A stretch of 64,000 nt of DNA from Bradyrhizobium sp. SRL28 (GCF_018596315.1 NZ_JAHEAG010000003.1:558001-622000); one strand, 5' to 3'; shown: positions 8,416-20,564, counted from the first letter of the stretch. Notes: a model not told the origin generated them from the letters alone. Program-made: numbers and translations.

Positions 8416-9885
8416 ATGATTCGCATTTCGACGATTTTCATCGCCATCTGCATGGTGCTGGTTGCAGCCTCCCTCGGCCTCGTCCTGCATGCGGTGGCCG
8501 GCTTCAGCGGCACCGAATCCGCGATCGTGGCGCTCACCGCGCTGACCTTCCTGATCCTCTACAACGCCGTGTCGATGCGGCTGCGCGACCGCTCCGACGT
8601 CGGCGGCCAGATCGCCGATCTTTCCCGCGGCACCGCCGACCTCGCCCGCCAGGTTGCCGAGTTCGGCCGCCGGCTTGCCGCCGTCGAGGGCCGGGTGGTG
8701 TCGGCGAACTCTGCAAGCTCCGACCGCATCCAGGCCGTCCTCGGCGAGATCAACGAGCTCGGCGGGCTGGTCAAGCAACTGGCCATCTCGGTGGCGAGCC
8801 ATGAGGATCTGCTGGCCTCGGGCGCGGCGGCCGCGCCCCCCGCCCCGTCGGACAGGCCGCATTCCGAACCGCCGAAAGAGCCGGCGATCGCCCAGGAGCA
8901 AGCGGCGCCCACGGTCAGGCCCGCGCCGGTTGCAGCTGCAAAGCCGGCATCTTCAGCGGTTGCCGCGGAAGCCGCTTCGCCCTCGCGCAGCCAGCCGCAA
9001 CTGCTTGCCGCGGTGAAGAACGCCGTCGAGGAAAGCCGGCTCGATATCTACCTGCAGCCGATGGTGACGCTGCCGCAGCGCAAGGTGCGCTTCTACGAAG
9101 CGGTGACGCGGCTGCGCGACGACAAGGACCAGATACTCGCCGCCGACGATTTCATCCCCACCGCCGAAGCCGGCGGGCTGATCGGCAAGATCGATCACAT
9201 GGTGATGCTGCGCTGTATCCAGGTGTTGCGCCGCCTGATGGTGCGCAACAAGGACGTCGGCGTGTTCTGCAACGTCTCGGCGGCGACGCTCGGCAATCCC
9301 GCCAATTTCGCGCAATGCCTCGACTTCCTCGAGGCCAATCGGGCGCTGGCGCCGTCCTTCGTGCTCGAATTCAAGCAGGCGGCGTTCCGCCACCTCGGCC
9401 CGACCGAAATCGAGAATCTCGCCGCGCTGTCGCAGCGCGGTTACCGCTTCTCGATCGATCACGTCACCGACTTGCGGATCGAACCGCGCGATCTCGCCGA
9501 CCGCGGCGTCCGTTTCATCAAGGTGCCGGCGGCATTGTTGCTCGATCCCAAGCAGAGTTCGACCTCGGACATCCACCCTTCCGATCTCTCCGACCTGCTC
9601 GGCCGCTTTGGCATCGACCTGATCGCCGAGAAGATCGAGGGCGAGCGCGCGGTGGTGGACCTGCTCGACTATGACGTGCGGTTTGGGCAGGGCTTCCTGT
9701 TTGCGCCGCCGCGGCCGTTGCGGCCCGAGGGGGCATCTGCTACCGGCGGGGCGACAGCGAACAAGGAATCCGGAACTCCCAATGGCTCCAGCAGCACCGT
9801 ACCCGTCGCCGGCCCGGCGGCAGAGCCCCCGATGCGGGCGACCGGCAATGCCGCCTTGGCGCGCCGTGCCGCGGGACCGGGCTAA
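8416..9885 (+). CDS. Membrane-anchored degenerate EAL-domain protein, TipF-like
   Basis: The 489-residue protein has two N-terminal transmembrane helices (about 4-28 and 34-55), a coiled coil (about 57-140), a Pro/Ala linker and an EAL domain (about 185-430). This is the architecture of Caulobacter TipF, a c-di-GMP-binding flagellar assembly factor. The EAL site is eroded: the signature reads YEAVTRLR rather than EALLR, and the metal/catalytic DDFGTGYSS loop is SIDHVTDLRI. Parts of the metal and c-di-GMP frame persist (NVSA, IKVP, AEKIEGE, GQGFLF). I infer a c-di-GMP sensor or scaffold rather than a phosphodiesterase. The downstream HAD gene starts 15 bases after its stop. Confidence 0.8.
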   Translation: MIRISTIFIAICMVLVAASLGLVLHAVAGFSGTESAIVALTALTFLILYNAVSMRLRDRSDVGGQIADLSRGTADLARQVAEFGRRLAAVEGRVVSANSASSDRIQAVLGEINELGGLVKQLAISVASHEDLLASGAAAAPPAPSDRPHSEPPKEPAIAQEQAAPTVRPAPVAAAKPASSAVAAEAASPSRSQPQLLAAVKNAVEESRLDIYLQPMVTLPQRKVRFYEAVTRLRDDKDQILAADDFIPTAEAGGLIGKIDHMVMLRCIQVLRRLMVRNKDVGVFCNVSAATLGNPANFAQCLDFLEANRALAPSFVLEFKQAAFRHLGPTEIENLAALSQRGYRFSIDHVTDLRIEPRDLADRGVRFIKVPAALLLDPKQSSTSDIHPSDLSDLLGRFGIDLIAEKIEGERAVVDLLDYDVRFGQGFLFAPPRPLRPEGASATGGATANKESGTPNGSSSTVPVAGPAAEPPMRATGNAALARRAAGPG

Positions 9886-9900
9886 CAGGCTTCCGTACTC

Positions 9901-10755
9901 ATGACCTCATTGCGTTTCGTGGAGAGGCTGAGCGACCTCGTGGGCGGCGTGGAGGTCATCCTCTCCGACATCTGGGGCGTGGTGCATAACGGGCTCGAGT
10001 CCTTTCCCGAAGCCTGCGAGGCGCTGCACACCTATCGCCAGCGCGGCGGCACCGTCATCCTGATCACCAACGCGCCGCGGCCTGCCGATTCCGTGCAGCG
10101 CCAGTTGCGCAAGCTCGGCGTCGCCGACGAAACCTACGATGCCATCGTCAGCTCCGGCGACCTGACCCGGAATTTCGTCGCCGACCATCCCGGCAAGAAG
10201 ATCTTCTGGATCGGTCCGGAGCGAGACTCTTCGATCCATCGCGGGCTCGACGCCGTGATGGCGCCGCTGGAACAGGCCGACTACATCATCTGCACCGGCC
10301 TGTTCGACGACGAGACCGAATCTGCTGAAGACTATCGCGCGATGCTGTTGCAGGCGCGCGAGCATAAGCTGCCGCTGGTCTGCGCCAATCCCGACATCGT
10401 CGTCGAACGCGGCGACCGGCTGATCTATTGCGCGGGCGCCATCGCCGAGCTCTATCGCGAACTCGGCGGCGAGGCGATCTTCTACGGCAAGCCGCACCGG
10501 CCGATCTATGAACGCGCCATGGCGCTGGCCGCCGAACGCCGCGGCCAGCCGACCTCGCTCGACCGTGTGCTGGCGATCGGGGATTCGGTGCGGACCGACC
10601 TCACCGGCGCGCTCGGTTTCGGAATCGATTGTCTTTTCCTCACCCGCGGCATCCATTCCGAAGAATTCGAGGGCATCGACCAGCTCGATCCGGCCTCAGT
10701 GAAAGAGCTGTTCGGCCATCCACCGCGTGCGCTGATGCGCGAGCTCAAGTGGTAG
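9901..10755 (+). CDS. TIGR01459-type class IIA HAD-superfamily hydrolase
   Basis: A 284-residue HAD phosphatase of the class IIA (NagD/4-nitrophenylphosphatase-like) group. Motif I is LSDIWGVVHNG, with Trp in place of the usual second Asp of DxDG. Motif II is ILITNAP, the lysine motif is YGKPHRPIY, and motif IV is AIGDSVRTDLTGA with its aspartates. The DxW motif-I variant is typical of the alphaproteobacterial TIGR01459 subfamily. Because motif I lacks the usual acid/base Asp, turnover may be slow or the substrate special. It is unknown. The gene closely follows the EAL gene. Confidence 0.85.
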   Translation: MTSLRFVERLSDLVGGVEVILSDIWGVVHNGLESFPEACEALHTYRQRGGTVILITNAPRPADSVQRQLRKLGVADETYDAIVSSGDLTRNFVADHPGKKIFWIGPERDSSIHRGLDAVMAPLEQADYIICTGLFDDETESAEDYRAMLLQAREHKLPLVCANPDIVVERGDRLIYCAGAIAELYRELGGEAIFYGKPHRPIYERAMALAAERRGQPTSLDRVLAIGDSVRTDLTGALGFGIDCLFLTRGIHSEEFEGIDQLDPASVKELFGHPPRALMRELKW

Positions 10756-10777
10756 CAAGCGGCTGCTAGCACTGTGT

Positions 10778-10883
10778 CGTCATGGCCGGGCTTGTCCCGG
10801 CCATCCACGTCTTTACGACCTCGCCGTATAAAAGACTCGTCGCACCAAAAACGTGGATGCCCGGGACAAGCCCGGGCATGACG
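10778..10883. repeat. Paired palindromic repeat, family E
   Basis: Two palindromes face each other: CATGGCCGGGCTTGTCCCGG near 10780 and GTGGATGCCCGGGACAAGCC near 10854. The outer ends read CGTCATG and CATGACG. This composite hairpin lies between the convergent HAD and cheY genes. A related copy is found between groES and groEL (62146-62259). The arrangement is typical of REP/BIME-like units and may act as a bidirectional transcript end. Confidence 0.8.
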
Positions 10884-10918
10884 AATTCGATATCAGTCGT
10901 TGGGAAGGTTCGGCGCCC

Positions 10919-11314
10919 TTACGCCGTCGCCATATCCGGGAAGACCGCCTCGATCTTGGTCTTAAGCGTCGCCGCGTTGAACGGCTTGACGATGTAATTG
11001 TTCACGCCGGCCTTCTTGGCGGCGATCACGTTCTCGGTCTTGGATTCCGCCGTGATCATGATGAAGGGCGTGGTGGCCAGGTTGGGATCGGCACGGACTT
11101 CCTTGAGCAGGTCGTAGCCGGTCATCGGCTCCATGTTCCAGTCGGAAATCACGAGCCCGTATTTCTTGCCGCGCATCTTGTTCAGCGCCGCCGAGCCATC
11201 GCTGGCATCGTCGATGTTGTCGAAGCCGAGCTGCTTCAAAAGATTTCGGATGATGCGGATCATGGTGCTGTAGTCATCGACCACCAGAACCGGCATGGAC
11301 AAATCAACCGCCAT
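10919..11314 (-). CDS. CheY-like single-domain response regulator
   Basis: A 131-residue stand-alone receiver domain. It has the acidic pair VLVVDDYSTMIRII, the phospho-acceptor aspartate in LVISDWNMEPMTGYDLL, the conserved Thr in IMITAES, and Lys in NYIVKPFNAATL. The DWNMP-like context and lack of an output domain match chemotaxis CheY, which on phosphorylation binds the flagellar switch FliM. ATG 11314 is preferred because a GGGGGAAAG ribosome site lies just upstream. A TTG 15 bases further upstream would remove that logic. No chemotaxis kinase is nearby, but a CheZ-like gene lies at 59943-60719. Confidence 0.9.
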   Translation of the reverse strand: MAVDLSMPVLVVDDYSTMIRIIRNLLKQLGFDNIDDASDGSAALNKMRGKKYGLVISDWNMEPMTGYDLLKEVRADPNLATTPFIMITAESKTENVIAAKKAGVNNYIVKPFNAATLKTKIEAVFPDMATA

Positions 11315-11554
11315 CTTTCCCCCACTCAATGCTTACGCCACAAATTATCGGCAGGCCTGCGCGACCCGCAGTCCTCCCCCCAGCACTAGCATCAGGCGTT
11401 AAACAGCCAGTTAACCGGGCGGCGCCGGATTGCATCCGTTTTGATCCGACCCGCCCCGCTTGACTTCGATGGGGGCAGCGCGTCACGGTCCGGCCGCGCC
11501 GAGACCCCAAGAATCTCTGAAAAGTCCCTGAAGAATCCGTGCAGAATCCCTGAA

Positions 11555-12526
11555 ATGACAACTGGTTTTACCGTTATCCGAGACACCACCCCGGCCGCCG
11601 AGATCCCCCGCGGGGCCGTGGTCGCGATGGGCAATTTCGACGGCGTCCATCTGGGGCACCGGGCCGTGATCGACGCCGCTTTGCGGATGGGTCGCGCCCA
11701 CGGCAAGCCGGCTTTTGCCCTCACCTTCGAGCCGCACCCGCGCACCTTTTTCAGCCCGAACAGCCCGCAATTCCGCCTCTCCGACGAGGCCAGCAAGCTG
11801 CGGCTGCTGGCCGGGACGGGGCTGGGCGGTGCCGTGGTGATGACGTTCGACAAGAGCCGCGCCGGAACCTCGGCGCAAGATTTCATTCACCATGACCTGA
11901 TCCAGCGCCTCGGCGTCAGCGGCATTGCGGTCGGCTACGACTTCCATTTCGGCAAGGGCCGTGCCGGCTCACCTAGCCTGCTGGTCAGCGAGGGGCCGCG
12001 ACTCGGCATCGAGGTCGACGTCCAGGCCCATGTCGATATCGAGGAACGGCCGGTGTCCTCCAGTGCGATCCGCATGGCGCTGGCGGAAGGCCAGATCGAC
12101 GAGGCCACCGCCATGCTGGGCGGGCCGTGGTTCGTGAGCGGCGAGGTGATCCATGGCGAGAAGCGCGGCCGCGATCTCGGCTACCCCACCGCCAATATCC
12201 GCCTCGACAAAAATTGCAGCCTCAAGCACGGCATCTATGCGGTGCGGGTCGGCCGCGGGGCCGAGCGCTTTGACGCGGTGGCAAGCTTCGGGCGCCGCCC
12301 AACCTTCGACAACGGCGCGCCGCTGCTCGAAGTGTTCCTGTTCGACTTCAAGGGCGACCTCTATGACACCGTGCTCGACGTCGCCTTCATCAGTTTCATC
12401 CGTGACGAGCTGAAATTCGACACCATCGAAGCGTTGATACGCCAGATGGATGACGACAGCGCCAGGGCGCGCGCGGCACTGGCCGCGGCGCCGGACGCCT
12501 TTCCCAGGCTCGGAGCGATTGGTTGA
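11555..12526 (+). CDS. ribF: Bifunctional riboflavin kinase/FAD synthetase RibF
   Basis: RibF phosphorylates riboflavin to FMN and adenylylates FMN to FAD. The 323-residue protein has the N-terminal nucleotidyltransferase domain with GNFDGVHLGHRAV (HxGH motif) and GYDFHFGKGRAGS. Then come the conserved RPVSSSAIRMAL and the C-terminal riboflavin kinase domain with RDLGYPTANI (PTAN motif), SFGRRPTFDNG and LEVFLFDF. I placed the start at ATG 11555, where the family normally begins. The frame stays open upstream to a TTG at 11441, and that extension has no family similarity I can see. The stop overlaps the TTG start of the acetyltransferase gene. Confidence 0.94.
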   Translation: MTTGFTVIRDTTPAAEIPRGAVVAMGNFDGVHLGHRAVIDAALRMGRAHGKPAFALTFEPHPRTFFSPNSPQFRLSDEASKLRLLAGTGLGGAVVMTFDKSRAGTSAQDFIHHDLIQRLGVSGIAVGYDFHFGKGRAGSPSLLVSEGPRLGIEVDVQAHVDIEERPVSSSAIRMALAEGQIDEATAMLGGPWFVSGEVIHGEKRGRDLGYPTANIRLDKNCSLKHGIYAVRVGRGAERFDAVASFGRRPTFDNGAPLLEVFLFDFKGDLYDTVLDVAFISFIRDELKFDTIEALIRQMDDDSARARAALAAAPDAFPRLGAIG

Positions 12527-13071
12527 ACAAGACGGAAAAAGAAAAAATGCTGGCCGGCGAGCTGTACCGGCCCGGCGATCCCGAACTGCAGGCGGATGCC
12601 ACCGCCAACAAAGCCTGGCTCGCACGCTACAATGCGGCGCTCGCAGCACCCGTGGCTGAGCGGCACGCGCTGCTATCGGCCCATTTCGGCCACGTCGGCA
12701 CCGGGGCCGTGATCCGCCCGCCGTTCTTCTGCGATTACGGCTACAACATCCGGCTCGGCGACGAGGTGTTTCTCAATTTCAACTGCGTCATCCTCGACGT
12801 GGTCGAAGTTGTCATCGGCGACCGCACCCAGATCGGGCCCGCGACGCAAATCTACGCCGCCGACCACCCGCGCGACGCGGAGACGCGGCGGACCGGCCTC
12901 GAATTCGGCCGCCCGGTGCGGATCGGCAGCGATGTCTGGATCGGCGGCGGCGCCATCATCCTTCCCGGCGTCACCATCGGTGATGGCGCCGTGATCGGCG
13001 CCGGCAGCGTGGTCACGCGGGATGTCGGCCCCGGCGTCATAGTCGCCGGAAACCCGGCCCGGCCCGGCTGA
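12523..13071 (+). CDS. Maltose O-acetyltransferase-like sugar acetyltransferase
   Basis: A 182-residue left-handed beta-helix acetyltransferase of the Maa/NodL/LacA group, which moves acetyl from acetyl-CoA to a sugar hydroxyl. The N-terminal Maa domain reads TEKEKMLAGELYRPGDPEL. Hexapeptide repeats run from about residue 70, with the catalytic histidine in YAADHPRD and the terminal VTIGDGAVIGAGSVVTRDV. The start is a TTG at 12523 overlapping the ribF stop. It is preferred over ATG 12547 because the family N-terminus (TEKEKM) lies between them. Acceptor unknown; rhizobial relatives include the Nod-factor acetylase NodL, but nothing else here suggests nodulation genes. Confidence 0.87.
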   Translation: MNKTEKEKMLAGELYRPGDPELQADATANKAWLARYNAALAAPVAERHALLSAHFGHVGTGAVIRPPFFCDYGYNIRLGDEVFLNFNCVILDVVEVVIGDRTQIGPATQIYAADHPRDAETRRTGLEFGRPVRIGSDVWIGGGAIILPGVTIGDGAVIGAGSVVTRDVGPGVIVAGNPARPG

Positions 13072-13096
13072 AATGACCGGCTTGACCGCTCCCTTT

Positions 13097-13537
13097 TCAG
13101 GCGAGCAATCGAGGATCGAAAGGCGCTTTGATGATTTCCGCCACTGCAATCTTTGCGGCGTCGGGATGTTCGGGATTCAAAAGGTAATTATTTCCCTTCG
13201 CGCTGATTGCCGACGGCACCCGTAGCAGTGCGTTCGTTGCCCGATCGAGCCATCGATCCCCGATTTCTCGGCTCGTCAGCACCTGCGATCGCCAATCTGC
13301 AGGCAGGTCGATATCGATGGTCTCGACGGCAATATCGGCGGGAACAACGATACGCAGCAATTGATAGGTAGCCGGCATCAGATCGCGGTCCATGTGGACC
13401 AGCATCTCGAGCAACGCGCTGGATGGATGATCGGCGAGATAGACGATCCGCCGGCCCTGCGAGTGCCACCGCCCGGCCGCCCTCAAACCGCCAATGCCTG
13501 AAAGATCAGCATAGTTCGAAATGCGCCAGAGCTCCAT
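13097..13537 (-). CDS. RES-domain toxin of a RES-Xre toxin-antitoxin module
   Basis: The 146-residue protein is a RES-domain toxin, a family whose studied members deplete NAD+ by an ADP-ribosyltransferase-like fold. Family features are the N-terminal Arg (WRISNY), GRWHSQGRRIVYLADHPSSALLEMLVH with the conserved Glu, and a Ser in the C-terminal VPSAIS segment. It follows the DUF2384 antitoxin gene by 9 bases, the usual antitoxin-first order. It converges on the acetyltransferase gene with a 25-base gap. NAD+ depletion is family knowledge, not shown here. Confidence 0.9.
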   Translation of the reverse strand: MELWRISNYADLSGIGGLRAAGRWHSQGRRIVYLADHPSSALLEMLVHMDRDLMPATYQLLRIVVPADIAVETIDIDLPADWRSQVLTSREIGDRWLDRATNALLRVPSAISAKGNNYLLNPEHPDAAKIAVAEIIKAPFDPRLLA

Positions 13538-13546
13538 ATTACAAGC

Positions 13547-13891
13547 TCAGGCAAAAATTCCGTGATCGATCCGTTCAAGCATCTCTCGGACAACCGCCGT
13601 GCCCAGTTCATCCTTTAAGAGGTCAAGGGGCCTTTGGCCGGAGAGTGAAGAGTTCGGCCGCGTCAACCAAGCTTCGGCCTTTTCCCCGTCACCGAAAACG
13701 CGTTCGGCCAGCGTTCTGATATCAAGAAGCCGAACCAACACCTCAGGTCCCAGACCACCTACCAGCGAAGCAATCTCGCGCGAAAAAACCGGCAATCCCT
13801 GCACAGCCTTCAAAAGAATCCCGTTGTTCAGATCTCCGTGCCTCCGAAGCTCCTTCAGCTCTTCCAAAACTTCGGCGGGCGACGCGCTCAT
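13547..13891 (-). CDS. Xre/MbcA/ParS-type (DUF2384) antitoxin, shortened N-terminus
   Basis: The 114-residue partner of the RES toxin. The C-terminal MbcA/ParS toxin-binding domain is clear: TLAERVFGDGEKAEAWLTRPN, then SGQRPLDLLKDELGTAVVREMLERIDHG. ATG 13891 is chosen because GGAGAG lies seven bases upstream. Longer in-frame starts at 13909 (ATG) and 13957 (TTG) lack such a site. With this start only about 50 residues precede the toxin-binding domain. I cannot see a convincing helix-turn-helix there, unlike the usual 130-150-residue Xre antitoxins. Autoregulation may therefore be weak, or the HTH is diverged. Confidence 0.85.
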   Translation of the reverse strand: MSASPAEVLEELKELRRHGDLNNGILLKAVQGLPVFSREIASLVGGLGPEVLVRLLDIRTLAERVFGDGEKAEAWLTRPNSSLSGQRPLDLLKDELGTAVVREMLERIDHGIFA

Positions 13892-14140
13892 GAAATTCTC
13901 TCCGTCCATCAATAAATTAGCGTCTTTGGAGGAATCCGCAACTGCACCCCGGCTCAATATGTAGCCCTTTGCGCTTCTCCCTTCCGGCTGCTATGGAAAG
14001 CTCCATGTTTGCGCGGCGCACCATCAGCATTAGCGGCCCGGCTTCCGCCTGAGCGTTCTGCTCGGCGCAAGACCGGGTTTTTCCTGCTCAGCCGCTTTCC
14101 CCCGCGTTTCAGCGCCGTTACGAGCCAAACCAGAGCATTC

Positions 14141-17668
<3,528 letters not shown>

Positions 17669-17689
17669 GTGTCCGGCAAGGAGCGCGCC

Positions 17690-18187
17690 ATGACCCCTCA
17701 CCTCCGCGCCGGCGTCATCGCCGCGGTCGTCGCGCTGGTGCTCGATCAGGCCTCGAAGCTCTGGCTGCTCTACGTGTTCGACCTCGCCCAGCGCGGCGCG
17801 GTCAGGGTCACGCCGTTCTTCGACCTGGTGCTGGCCTGGAATGTCGGGATCAGCTTTGGCTGGTTCCAGAGCGATAACCAGCTTGCCCAGGTCGCCCTGA
17901 TGGCGATCAAGGCGATTGCCGTGATCGTGCTGGGGATCTGGATGGCGCGCTCCAGCACGCTGCTGGCGACGCTGGCGCTCGGCCTGATCATCGGCGGCGC
18001 GGTTGGCAATGGCATCGACCGCTTCCTGCATGGCGCGGTGGTCGATTTCGCCCTGTTCCACATCGAGATCGGGGCAAAAACCTTCAATTGGTACGTGTTT
18101 AACCTTGCGGATGTGGCCATTGTTGCCGGGGTAGCGGGCCTATTGTATGATTCCTTCCTGGGGGTACCCGCCGCAAAAGCGCCCTGA
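17690..18187 (+). CDS. lspA: Lipoprotein signal peptidase (signal peptidase II)
   Basis: LspA is the inner-membrane aspartyl protease that cleaves signal peptides from diacylglyceryl-modified prolipoproteins. The 165-residue protein has four hydrophobic helices and the family motifs VLDQASKLW, WNVGISFGWF, GGAVGNGIDRFLHGAVVDF and FNLADVAIVAG, the last two carrying the catalytic aspartates. ATG 17690 is supported by AAGGAG six bases upstream. A GTG at 17669, directly after the ileS stop, would add seven residues. ileS-lspA adjacency is widespread in proteobacteria and suggests co-transcription. Confidence 0.95.
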   Translation: MTPHLRAGVIAAVVALVLDQASKLWLLYVFDLAQRGAVRVTPFFDLVLAWNVGISFGWFQSDNQLAQVALMAIKAIAVIVLGIWMARSSTLLATLALGLIIGGAVGNGIDRFLHGAVVDFALFHIEIGAKTFNWYVFNLADVAIVAGVAGLLYDSFLGVPAAKAP

Positions 18188-18262
18188 TCCCGGCCGATAC
18201 GAACCCCTGCGGTATGGGGCTATTGCGCTCCTCAAGGTCGGCCCCCGCGTGTTGCAGAAATT

Positions 18263-18994
18263 ATGAATGGGAACAGCGCGATGCGCGAGACCGAAGCCCG
18301 CTTCTGGATGCTGCAGACCAGCTCGCTGAGCCGGGCCCTGCGGTTTGCCGCCATTGCCCTCGGCATAGGCCTCGTGATGGCCGCCGGCCCTGTGCGCGCG
18401 GCCGATGATGAGGACGAAGACGACAAGACCTTCGAGGAAAAGATCATCGAAGGCATCATGCGCGGCATCGGCGGCACCAACATGGAAAACCGCGGCATCG
18501 AGTACCGCGAGCGTTCCCCCCTGGTGGTTCCCCCCAAGCTCGATTTGCCTCCGCCGGCCGCGACCGCGGCCGAAGTGAAGGCGCCGAACTGGCCAAAGGA
18601 TCCCGACGAGCAGCGCCGCAAGGCAGCCGTCGCGGCGCGCAAGAAAGAGAACAAGGACCCGCGCGAAGCGGCCCGCATCCTGACGCCGGCCGAACTCGCG
18701 GTGGGCAAGACCGCGGCGCCCTCGCGCAAGGACAACGATCCGGTGCAGCCCGGCACCACGAACACCAATCCGATCCTGAGCCCGTCGGCGCTCGGCTATA
18801 CCGGCGGCTTCAGCGGACTGTTCGGCGGCAGCAAGACCGAGACGGCCCCGTTCAAGGGCGAGCCGACGCGGGATTCGCTGACCCAGCCTCCGCCCGGCTA
18901 CCAGACGCCGTCGTCGAACTTTGCCTACGGCACCGGACCGAAGGAATCGCTCAACAAGGAATACAACCCGTCCAAGGGCAAGTATGGCGAATAG
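18263..18994 (+). CDS. Exported low-complexity protein of unknown function
   Basis: I do not recognise a characterised family. The 243-residue product has a signal-anchor segment (about residues 25-46, ending AAGPVRA) followed by an acidic start ADDEDEDDKTFEEKIIEGIM. A Pro/Ala/Lys-rich middle follows, then a Gly/Ser-rich region (TGGFSGLFGGSK). It should be periplasmic or membrane-attached. It sits between lspA and two M16 peptidase genes on the same strand, so an envelope role is plausible, and I recall similar genes at this place in Bradyrhizobium. ATG 18281 is an alternative start. Its last codons lie in a 17-bp duplication. Confidence 0.7.
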   Translation: MNGNSAMRETEARFWMLQTSSLSRALRFAAIALGIGLVMAAGPVRAADDEDEDDKTFEEKIIEGIMRGIGGTNMENRGIEYRERSPLVVPPKLDLPPPAATAAEVKAPNWPKDPDEQRRKAAVAARKKENKDPREAARILTPAELAVGKTAAPSRKDNDPVQPGTTNTNPILSPSALGYTGGFSGLFGGSKTETAPFKGEPTRDSLTQPPPGYQTPSSNFAYGTGPKESLNKEYNPSKGKYGE

Positions 18995-19017
18995 TTAAGC
19001 ATGGCGAATAGTTAAGC
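18984..19017. repeat. Perfect 17-bp tandem duplication across the stop codon
   Basis: The sequence ATGGCGAATAGTTAAGC occurs twice in immediate succession. The first copy contains the TAG stop of the upstream gene. The second copy is therefore untranslated in that frame. Each copy also holds a four-codon ATG...TAA mini-frame. It looks like a recent slippage duplication. Confidence 0.9.
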
Positions 19018-19172
19018 CGATCTCTCGCCTTCGTGACGATTGCCGGTTACCGGCGCGGTGTACGGTGCCGCGGCTTGATCCCGAACGATCTTGTCGGGTT
19101 ACTTCTAACATTTGCGCGAATTCCCGCCGCAGGACCGGTAACCCGTTTTGCGGAACACTCGCCAGATAGGTC

Positions 19173-20564
19173 ATGATGTCTTCAAACCGCTTTGCCGCCT
19201 CTCTCGTTGCAGCCTTCATCTCGACGTTCGCTTTCTCCGCCGGCAGCGCATTCGCCCAGACCACGGTCACGTCGGAACGTCCCGCCAGCTTCACCCTCGA
19301 CAACGGCCTGCAAGTGCTGGTGATCCCGGATCACCGCACACCCGTCGTCACGCAGATGATCTGGTACAAGGTTGGCTCCGCCGACGAGACGCCGGGCAAA
19401 TCGGGACTGGCGCACTTCCTCGAACATCTGATGTTCAAGGGGACGGCCAAACATCCCGCCGGTGAGTTCTCCCAGACCGTGCTGCGGATCGGCGGCAACG
19501 AAAACGCGTTCACCTCGCTCGACTACACCGGCTATTTCCAGCGCGTACCGCGCGAGCAACTGGCGAAAATGATGGAGTTCGAGGCCGACCGCATGACCGG
19601 CCTCATCCTCAAGGATGAGAACGTGCTTCCCGAGCGCGACGTCGTGCTGGAAGAGTTCAACATGCGCGTCGCCAACAATCCGGACGCGCGGCTGACCGAA
19701 CAGATCATGGCGGCGCTGTATCTCAACCATCCCTATGGCCGGCCGATCATCGGCTGGCGCCAGGAGATCGAGAAGCTCGACCGCGAGGATGCATTGGCGT
19801 TCTACAAGCGCTTCTACGCGCCGAACAACGCGATCCTGGTGATTGCAGGCGACGTCGACGCCAAGGAAGTCCGCCCGATGGTGGAAAAGGCCTATGGCGG
19901 CATCCCGGCGCAGCCGGCGATATCGGCGCATCGCGTCCGTCCGCAGGAGCCGGTGCCTGCCGCGCCGCGCACGGTGACGCTATCCGACCCGCGCGTCGAA
20001 CAGACCAGCCTTCGGCGCTATTATCTCGTCCCCTCCTCCACGACCGCTGCGGCCGGCGAAGGCCCCGCGCTCGACGTGCTCGCACAATTGATGGGCGGCG
20101 GCTCCAACTCCTATCTCTACCGCGTGCTGGTGATCGACCGTCCGCTCGCGATCAGCGCCGGCGCCGGTTACCAGGGCACCTCGCTGGATCCATCGCAGTT
20201 CTCGATCTCGGTTTCGCCAAAGCCCGGTGTGGAGTTTTCGCAGATCGAGCAGGCGATCGACGGCGTCATTGCGGACGTTATCCAGAATCCCGCCCGCGCC
20301 GAGGATCTCGAGCGGGTCAAGACCCAGTTGATTGCGGAAGCGATCTACGCCCAAGACAATCAGGCCACGCTGGCGCGCTGGTATGGCGGCGCGCTGACGA
20401 CGGGGCTTTCGATCGACGATATCAGGAGTTGGCCGGACCGGATTCGTGCCGTTACCGCCGAACAGGTCCGTGACGCCGCGCAGAAATGGCTCGACAAGAA
20501 CCGCTCAGTGACCGGCTATCTGGTCAAGGATGCCGCACCGAAACGCGAGGAGAAGCGCTCGTGA
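19173..20564 (+). CDS. M16 family zinc metallopeptidase, catalytic subunit
   Basis: A 463-residue exported M16 (pitrilysin/processing-peptidase-like) protease. It has an N-terminal signal peptide (hydrophobic core LVAAFISTFAFSAGSAFAQ), and the inverted zinc motif HxxEH is intact in LAHFLEHLMFKGT, with the downstream Glu in VVLEEFNMR. The C-terminal half is the usual M16C pairing domain. Acting in the periplasm on unfolded peptides is expected from the family. The stop overlaps the GTG start of a second M16 gene that lacks the zinc motif, so the two probably form a heterodimer. Confidence 0.92.
   Translation: MMSSNRFAASLVAAFISTFAFSAGSAFAQTTVTSERPASFTLDNGLQVLVIPDHRTPVVTQMIWYKVGSADETPGKSGLAHFLEHLMFKGTAKHPAGEFSQTVLRIGGNENAFTSLDYTGYFQRVPREQLAKMMEFEADRMTGLILKDENVLPERDVVLEEFNMRVANNPDARLTEQIMAALYLNHPYGRPIIGWRQEIEKLDREDALAFYKRFYAPNNAILVIAGDVDAKEVRPMVEKAYGGIPAQPAISAHRVRPQEPVPAAPRTVTLSDPRVEQTSLRRYYLVPSSTTAAAGEGPALDVLAQLMGGGSNSYLYRVLVIDRPLAISAGAGYQGTSLDPSQFSISVSPKPGVEFSQIEQAIDGVIADVIQNPARAEDLERVKTQLIAEAIYAQDNQATLARWYGGALTTGLSIDDIRSWPDRIRAVTAEQVRDAAQKWLDKNRSVTGYLVKDAAPKREEKRS

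Noticed and set aside
12523..13071. NodL as a nodulation gene
   Set aside because: Maa and NodL are close relatives; no nod box or other nodulation gene is in the window, and the overlap with ribF fits a general sugar acetyltransferase.
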